NCBI GenBank assembly: GCA_017481205.1
Contig: JAFUPN010000038.1
Location: 1-64,000, forward strand
Length of the DNA: 64,000 nucleotides
Reading direction: 5' to 3'
From: Clostridia bacterium
Lineage (GTDB): Bacteria > Bacillota > Clostridia > UMGS1810
Position 1 is the stretch's first letter. The number at the start of each line of letters is the position of its first letter. The translations under genes and the position numbers were made by a program. The notes beneath the pieces were generated by a model that was not told where the DNA came from, made no database searches, and saw only the letters and a list, made by a program, of their open reading frames with translations. Positions 59,554-64,000 of the stretch are shown in pieces.

Positions 59554-60627
59554 TTATTGCATAACCGGTTCTTTTTTATTTATGCTTTCCCGTATTTGCG
59601 GCTGTTCTTTTTTCTTAAAGATACTTGCCAGTCTCTTTTTGAGTATTTCAATATAATCGGAGGCTGCAGTACATATTGCCATCAGCAGTACATAATTTGC
59701 AGTCCATGATTCAAGCACCATGAATATCTGCTTGATTGGTACATAGTAGCAATATATGAAGGAATGCATCATAAATATATTTGCCGAATGATTTCCCAGA
59801 TATGCCAGAAATGAATTGATATATCTGATTCTGCACAAAACCGCTTTTGTCGCGGCTATTATTGCAATGGCATACAGTGTATCTGCAATTATGCCAAAGT
59901 GTGAGCGCACAGCTGTCATGATTATTGCCGATGCGACGCTTATGACACAGCCTGCCGTATAATGCCTACTTATGGCGGTGCTCATTTTGTTGAGCAGGTT
60001 TTTCTCGGAAAGAAGCATTCCCATAGCAAAGGGCAATATCCAGTAAATCTCTCTGCAGCCGTCAATAGAGCCGTCGTTAAACAGACCGAATTTTATCACC
60101 GGGACTGCACTTAATGCAAATAGAACAACCGGTATTTTTTTTAGCATTTTCCTGAGAATGGGGTAGAGTATGTATAGCACAATGCAGGTTTCCATATACC
60201 ACCAGGTCTGATTCATGGTGGGAGTGTTAAACAGCGATTTCATACCTAAAAAATCTATGATGCCGTAACCCACTCCCGCAAGATTTCTTCCGTATACATC
60301 TGCTGGATTCCAACCGCATACAATTCCCAACGGTACAAAGATTATGAATATAAACCAGAACTGCTTCATGAGCTTTAGCAGATGGCCCTTGACAAAGGCA
60401 AGGTCAGAGCCTTTTTTTCTTTTATAGCTCTCGTTGATTCCGTAGCCGCTGAGGATTACAAATATAGCTACACAAACCTTGCTCAGGGTTGCCGCCACAG
60501 TCCACAGAGGATTATTTGCCCAGTCTATTGGTGCCGGCAACACTCCCATAAAGAAATGATGGCACACAAGCATGAGAACGGCAATGCCTTTTACAACAGA
60601 GGTGTCCTGCTTTAAAAAATTTCCCAT
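59554..60627 (-). CDS. Membrane-bound acyltransferase (acyltransferase-3 family)
   Basis: A 357-residue integral membrane protein with about ten helices. It begins MGNFLKQDTSVVKGIAVLMLVCHHFF: the His-His after helix 1 matches the family's conserved R/H region for acyl-CoA use. Other landmarks: GYGINESYKRK, WWYMETCIVLYILYPILRKM, and the loop with IYWILPFAMGMLL. It acetylates or succinylates an extracytoplasmic sugar or wall polymer. A basic C-terminal tail (KKKEQPQIRESINKKEP) follows. ATG 60627 has GAGGG six bases upstream. It lies ~290 bases downstream of ileS, separated by several hairpins. Confidence 0.85.
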   Translation of the reverse strand: MGNFLKQDTSVVKGIAVLMLVCHHFFMGVLPAPIDWANNPLWTVAATLSKVCVAIFVILSGYGINESYKRKKGSDLAFVKGHLLKLMKQFWFIFIIFVPLGIVCGWNPADVYGRNLAGVGYGIIDFLGMKSLFNTPTMNQTWWYMETCIVLYILYPILRKMLKKIPVVLFALSAVPVIKFGLFNDGSIDGCREIYWILPFAMGMLLSEKNLLNKMSTAISRHYTAGCVISVASAIIMTAVRSHFGIIADTLYAIAIIAATKAVLCRIRYINSFLAYLGNHSANIFMMHSFIYCYYVPIKQIFMVLESWTANYVLLMAICTAASDYIEILKKRLASIFKKKEQPQIRESINKKEPVMQ

Positions 60628-60645
60628 AATTATCCCTCATAACAA

Positions 60646-60683
60646 GAGCCGAAGCCCAACACCGCAGGGTGGGGATTCGGCTC
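60646..60683. repeat. GAGCCGAA/TTCGGCTC hairpin before the acyltransferase gene
   Basis: Perfect 8-base arms (60646-60653 and 60676-60683), inner GC pairing, followed on the plus strand by TTTTATTATTAT. On the minus strand it lies ~20 bases upstream of the acyltransferase start; it may act as an attenuator or as a plus-polarity terminator. Confidence 0.5.
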
Positions 60684-60699
60684 GTTTTATTATTATGTA

Positions 60700-60898
60700 G
60701 GAAATTACAACTTAAAAGTTGTAATTTCCAAAATAAAAAGAAAGTGAACCTTAATCCCCTCAAGATTGAGGGGCAGGGGAGTTGAAGTGTACAAATAGTA
60801 CACTTTCTTATAACACAGGAAATTACTCGCATTGTGAGTAATTTTGCTTGTTTCAAAAAAGATTACCTTTCTGCCCCTAAGATTGGGGGTAGGGGTTG
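60700..60898. repeat. Run of five hairpins between ileS and the acyltransferase gene
   Basis: Perfect palindrome GGAAATTACAACTT/AAGTTGTAATTTCC (60700-60729), then CCCCTCAA-GA-TTGAGGGG, GTGTAC-AAATA-GTACAC, AATTACTC/GAGTAATT and a degenerate CCCCTAA..TTGGGG. The CCCCTCAAGATTGAGGGG form resembles dispersed elements of Clostridia. No gene fits. Confidence 0.5.
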
Positions 60899-60917
60899 AT
60901 GATTGAAATCTTTTTTA

Positions 60918-63900
60918 TTACAGTTTTTCAACACCGATAGAAACCTTTTCGCCGTTGATGTTCCATTCCTTGGAGTTGTCGCAGGTTCCGTCTGCTATTT
61001 CCGCTGCAAGAACCTCATCCTTGATGGTCTCTGCATTCTTTGCTACTATAGCGCCAACCTTGTCATTGCCGGTAACAAAGAGTCTGATATTATCCATAAC
61101 CTCAAAGCCTGAGTCCTTACGCATGGTCTGAACCTTGCTGATAATTTCTCTTACAAAGCCCTCTTCGATAAGCTCCTCGCTGAGCTGAGTGTCAAGCACA
61201 ACTGTGATGCCGTGGTCTGACTCTGTAGCATAGCTGTCGCTCTTTGATGATTCAATAAGCAGGTCAGCTGTTTCAAGCCTTATTTCGTTGCCGTCGATAT
61301 CCAGTGTGATAAAGCCGTTGGCATTTACCTCGGCAACAGCCTTGCCGCTGTCAAGCTCAGTAAGAGCTGTTCTTATCTGATTGAGGAATTTGCCGTACTT
61401 GGGGCCTACAGTCTTGAGCTGAGGCTTTATGCTGTAGCTTGCAAAAGCGGATACATCATCGGTAAATTCCACAGTCTTGATATTGAGCTCATCTGCCACA
61501 ATATCGGTAAAGAACTTGTCAAGCTTCACATTGTCTGCCTTAACATACATCTTGCCGATAGGCTGTCTGTTTTTGATACCGGATGCATTTCTTGCGCTTC
61601 TGCCCAGTACAACGATTGACAGAACATTTTCCATGCTTGCTTCAAGGTCCTTGTCGATATATTCCTCCACAGCAACAGGATAGTCGCACAGGTGGATGCT
61701 TTCGGGAGCATTTTTGTCAACAGAGCAAACCAGGTTCTGATATATATCCTCTGTCATAAAGGGAATCATGGGCGCTGCCACCTTGCACAGGGTTACTAAT
61801 GCGGTGTACAGAGTCATGTATGCATTAATCTTGTCCTGAGGCATATCCTTAACCCAGAATCTCTCTCTGCTTCTTCTTACATACCAGTTGCTGAGCTCGT
61901 CGGTAAATTCCTGAAGAATTCTTGCTGTCTCTGTAATTCTGTAGTTGGCAAGATTGTCGTCGGCATTCTTAACCAGTGTATTGAGCTTTGAGAGCAGCCA
62001 CTTGTCCATAACAGACAGTGATGAATAGTCAAGTGTATACTTTGTGGGGTCAAATTTATCTATATTTGCATAGAGCACATAGAATGCATATGTATTCCAC
62101 AGTGTGCCTAAGAATTTGCGCTGTCCCTCTGTAACTGCGCCTGCGTGGAAGCGGTTTGGCAGCCATGGAGCTGAGTTTGAGTAGAAGTACCATCTGATAG
62201 CGTCTGCGCCGAACTGGTTCAGTGCATCAAAGGGGTCTACCGCATTGCCCTTGGACTTGGACATCTTCTGACCGTTTTCGTCCTGTACATGACCGAGCAC
62301 AATAACATTCTTGTAAGGAGCCTTGTTAAAGAGCAATGTAGACTCTGCCAGCAGTGAGTAGAACCATCCTCTTGTCTGGTCGACAGCTTCACTGATAAAG
62401 TCGGCAGGGAAGTTCTTTTCAAATATCTCCTTGTTTTCAAATGGGTAGTGATACTGTGCAAAGGGCATTGCACCGGAGTCAAACCAGCAGTCAATAACCT
62501 CTTTTACTCTTGTCATTTCGCCGCCGCACTGAGGGCATTTTATGGTAACTGCATCAATCCAGGGTCTGTGGAGCTCCACATCCTCAGGGCAGTTGCTGCT
62601 CATTTCCTTAAGCTCTGCTATAGAGCCGATTGCGTGTCTGTGACCGCAGGAGCACTCCCAGATATTAAGTGGTGTACCCCAGTATCTGTCACGGCTTACG
62701 CCCCAGTCCTGAACATTGTTGAGCCAATCGCCGAAGCGACCCTTGCCTATGCTCTCGGGAATCCAGTTGATTGTGTTGTTGTTGCGGATAAGGTCATCCT
62801 TGACTGCAGTCATCTTGATAAACCATGAGTCTCTTGCATAGTAGATAAGGGGAGTATCGCATCTCCAACAGTGGGGATAATCGTGCTCAAATTTGGGTGC
62901 ATCAAAGAGAAGTCCCATTTTGTCAAGGTCTGTGAGTACAAATGGGTCTGCATCCTTAACAAACTTGCCTGCATATGGGGTTTCTTCTGTAAGCTCACCC
63001 TTGCTGTTTACAAACTGCACGAAGGGCAGGTCATACTTTCTGCCAACATTGGCATCGTCCTCACCGAAGGCTGGAGCAATGTGTACTATACCTGTACCGT
63101 CGCTCATGGTTACATAGCTGTCGCAGGTGATGTAGTGACCCTTTTTGTTCTGCTTTTCGCAGACAGGCTTTACAAAATCAAAGAGGGGTTCGTATTCCTT
63201 GTGCTCAAGGTCGATACCCTTGTAGCTTTCAAGAATTTCGTATGCAGGAGCATCCTCTGTTTTGAGCTTGCCCAGAACTGTGTCCAGCAGAGCATTTGCC
63301 ATATAATAGGTATAGCCGTCAGCAGCCTTAACCTTGCAGTAGTCGTCGTCGGGATTTACACAGAGAGCCACGTTTGAGGGCAGTGTCCAGGGGGTTGTTG
63401 TCCATGCCAGGAAATATGCGTCCTCGCCCACAACCTTGAAGCGCACTATTGCAGAGCGCTCTTTTACTGCCTTGTAGCCCTGTGCCACCTCGTGTGATGA
63501 AAGGGGAGTTCCGCATCTGGGGCAGTAGGGAACAATCTTGAAGCCCTTGTACAGGAGCTTCTTTTCCCAAATCTGCTTGAGAGCCCACCATTCAGACTCG
63601 ATAAATTCGTTGTGATAGGTTACATAGGGATTGTCCATGTCAGCCCAGAAGCCTACTGTGCCCGAAAAATCCTCCCACATGCCCTTGTATTTCCACACAC
63701 TTTCCTTGCAGTGCTGAATAAATGGCTCCAGACCGTATTCCTCAATCTGCTCCTTTCCGTCAAGACCAAGAAGCTTTTCAACCTCCAGCTCAACAGGCAG
63801 ACCGTGAGTATCCCAGCCGGCCTTACGGGGCACCATGTAGCCCTTCATTGTGCGGTAACGGGGTATCATATCCTTGATAACACGTGTGAGCACGTGACCT

Positions 63901-64000
63901 ATATGAGGCTTGCCGTTTGCTGTCGGGGGACCGTCATAGAAAGTATAGTTTTCGCCTTCCTTGCGGATATCCATAGATTTTCTGAAAATATTGTTGTCTT
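60918..64000 (-). CDS. ileS: Isoleucine--tRNA ligase, 5' end outside the window
   Basis: The minus-strand frame stays open to the window edge (…NNIFRKSMDIRKEG), so the ATG at 63974 is internal and at least ~15 N-terminal residues are missing. The class I motifs are GKPHIGH (HIGH) and KMSKSKGNAVDP (KMSKS), with the editing domain between (FLAWTTTPWTLPSN). CxxC zinc ribbons (YCPRCGTPLSS, and CSCGHR...CPQCGG) are present. The long C-terminal domain and the NEFIESEWWALKQIWEK region fit the eukaryote-like type 2 IleRS of many Clostridia, which in other species resists mupirocin. A T-box leader would lie upstream but is not in view. Confidence 0.95.
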   Translation of the reverse strand, partial: DNNIFRKSMDIRKEGENYTFYDGPPTANGKPHIGHVLTRVIKDMIPRYRTMKGYMVPRKAGWDTHGLPVELEVEKLLGLDGKEQIEEYGLEPFIQHCKESVWKYKGMWEDFSGTVGFWADMDNPYVTYHNEFIESEWWALKQIWEKKLLYKGFKIVPYCPRCGTPLSSHEVAQGYKAVKERSAIVRFKVVGEDAYFLAWTTTPWTLPSNVALCVNPDDDYCKVKAADGYTYYMANALLDTVLGKLKTEDAPAYEILESYKGIDLEHKEYEPLFDFVKPVCEKQNKKGHYITCDSYVTMSDGTGIVHIAPAFGEDDANVGRKYDLPFVQFVNSKGELTEETPYAGKFVKDADPFVLTDLDKMGLLFDAPKFEHDYPHCWRCDTPLIYYARDSWFIKMTAVKDDLIRNNNTINWIPESIGKGRFGDWLNNVQDWGVSRDRYWGTPLNIWECSCGHRHAIGSIAELKEMSSNCPEDVELHRPWIDAVTIKCPQCGGEMTRVKEVIDCWFDSGAMPFAQYHYPFENKEIFEKNFPADFISEAVDQTRGWFYSLLAESTLLFNKAPYKNVIVLGHVQDENGQKMSKSKGNAVDPFDALNQFGADAIRWYFYSNSAPWLPNRFHAGAVTEGQRKFLGTLWNTYAFYVLYANIDKFDPTKYTLDYSSLSVMDKWLLSKLNTLVKNADDNLANYRITETARILQEFTDELSNWYVRRSRERFWVKDMPQDKINAYMTLYTALVTLCKVAAPMIPFMTEDIYQNLVCSVDKNAPESIHLCDYPVAVEEYIDKDLEASMENVLSIVVLGRSARNASGIKNRQPIGKMYVKADNVKLDKFFTDIVADELNIKTVEFTDDVSAFASYSIKPQLKTVGPKYGKFLNQIRTALTELDSGKAVAEVNANGFITLDIDGNEIRLETADLLIESSKSDSYATESDHGITVVLDTQLSEELIEEGFVREIISKVQTMRKDSGFEVMDNIRLFVTGNDKVGAIVAKNAETIKDEVLAAEIADGTCDNSKEWNINGEKVSIGVEKL

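Overview
The window looks like a chromosomal segment of a low-to-mid-GC, spore-former-lineage Firmicute of the class Clostridia, probably a gut or rumen Oscillospiraceae/Ruminococcaceae-like bacterium. The reasons are: strong AGGAGG ribosome sites with frequent TTG/GTG starts, a Gram-positive dcw cluster with a SpoVD/PBP-type transpeptidase carrying PASTA repeats, a meso-DAP-type MurE, an S-layer-homology protein, a dockerin-like surface protein, a GH78-type enzyme and a bile-salt-hydrolase-family enzyme. The species assignment is inference. No rRNA, tRNA or CRISPR array was seen.

Layout. 0-4.3 kb: a giant secreted beta-helix-like protein ending in a dockerin-like domain. 4.4-10.5 kb: LOG-family protein (minus strand), cytoplasmic GH78-like glycosidase, glutaminyl-tRNA synthetase, and nickel-insertion proteins HypB and HypA, with a complete par-like type I toxin-antitoxin locus lodged between hypB and hypA. 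10.6-16.2 kb: two secreted carbohydrate-esterase-like proteins (SGNH and NodB types) sharing repeated jelly-roll-like modules. 16.2-16.85 kb: a cluster of dispersed repeats. 17.2-23.5 kb: a MacAB-like export system (adaptor, ATPase, permease) followed by an SLH protein. 25.1-38.4 kb: division and wall cluster mraZ-rsmH-ftsL-spoVD-murE-mraY-ftsW-murG-murA-ftsQ-ftsZ-nrdR, without murF, murD, murC or ftsA. 38.9-43 kb: dusB, an XRE regulator overlapping a histidine phosphatase, an EEP-family hydrolase and a YihY/BrkB membrane protein. 43.2-45.3 kb (minus): a class II aldolase with a sugar kinase fused to an HTH domain. 45.7-52.2 kb: choloylglycine-hydrolase-family enzyme, two secreted proteins of unknown role, a TetM/EF-G-like GTPase fused to a YacP/Rae1-like NYN nuclease, and a HAD phosphatase. 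52.2-59.2 kb: a visibly AT-richer accessory island with an RHH/MazF module plus a decayed mazF tail, an operon XRE-HipA-Fic-HipA-(frameshifted small gene), a methyltransferase and an AAA/DUF4143 ATPase. 59.5-64 kb (minus): acyltransferase and the 5'-truncated isoleucyl-tRNA synthetase.

The strongest candidate for an undescribed system is the XRE-HipA-Fic-HipA operon (53.6-56.9 kb). It places two different HipA-like kinases on either side of an intact Fic enzyme, under one HTH regulator. Next are the ribosomal GTPase-A-site-nuclease fusion (48.8-51.3 kb) and the par-like type I toxin-antitoxin locus (9.8-10.1 kb), where both promoters, the shared terminator and the repeats in the two convergent RNAs can be read directly. 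At least two non-autonomous transposon-like families can also be defined: one flanked by TA and one by 4-bp target duplications. One copy sits inside the dcw cluster.
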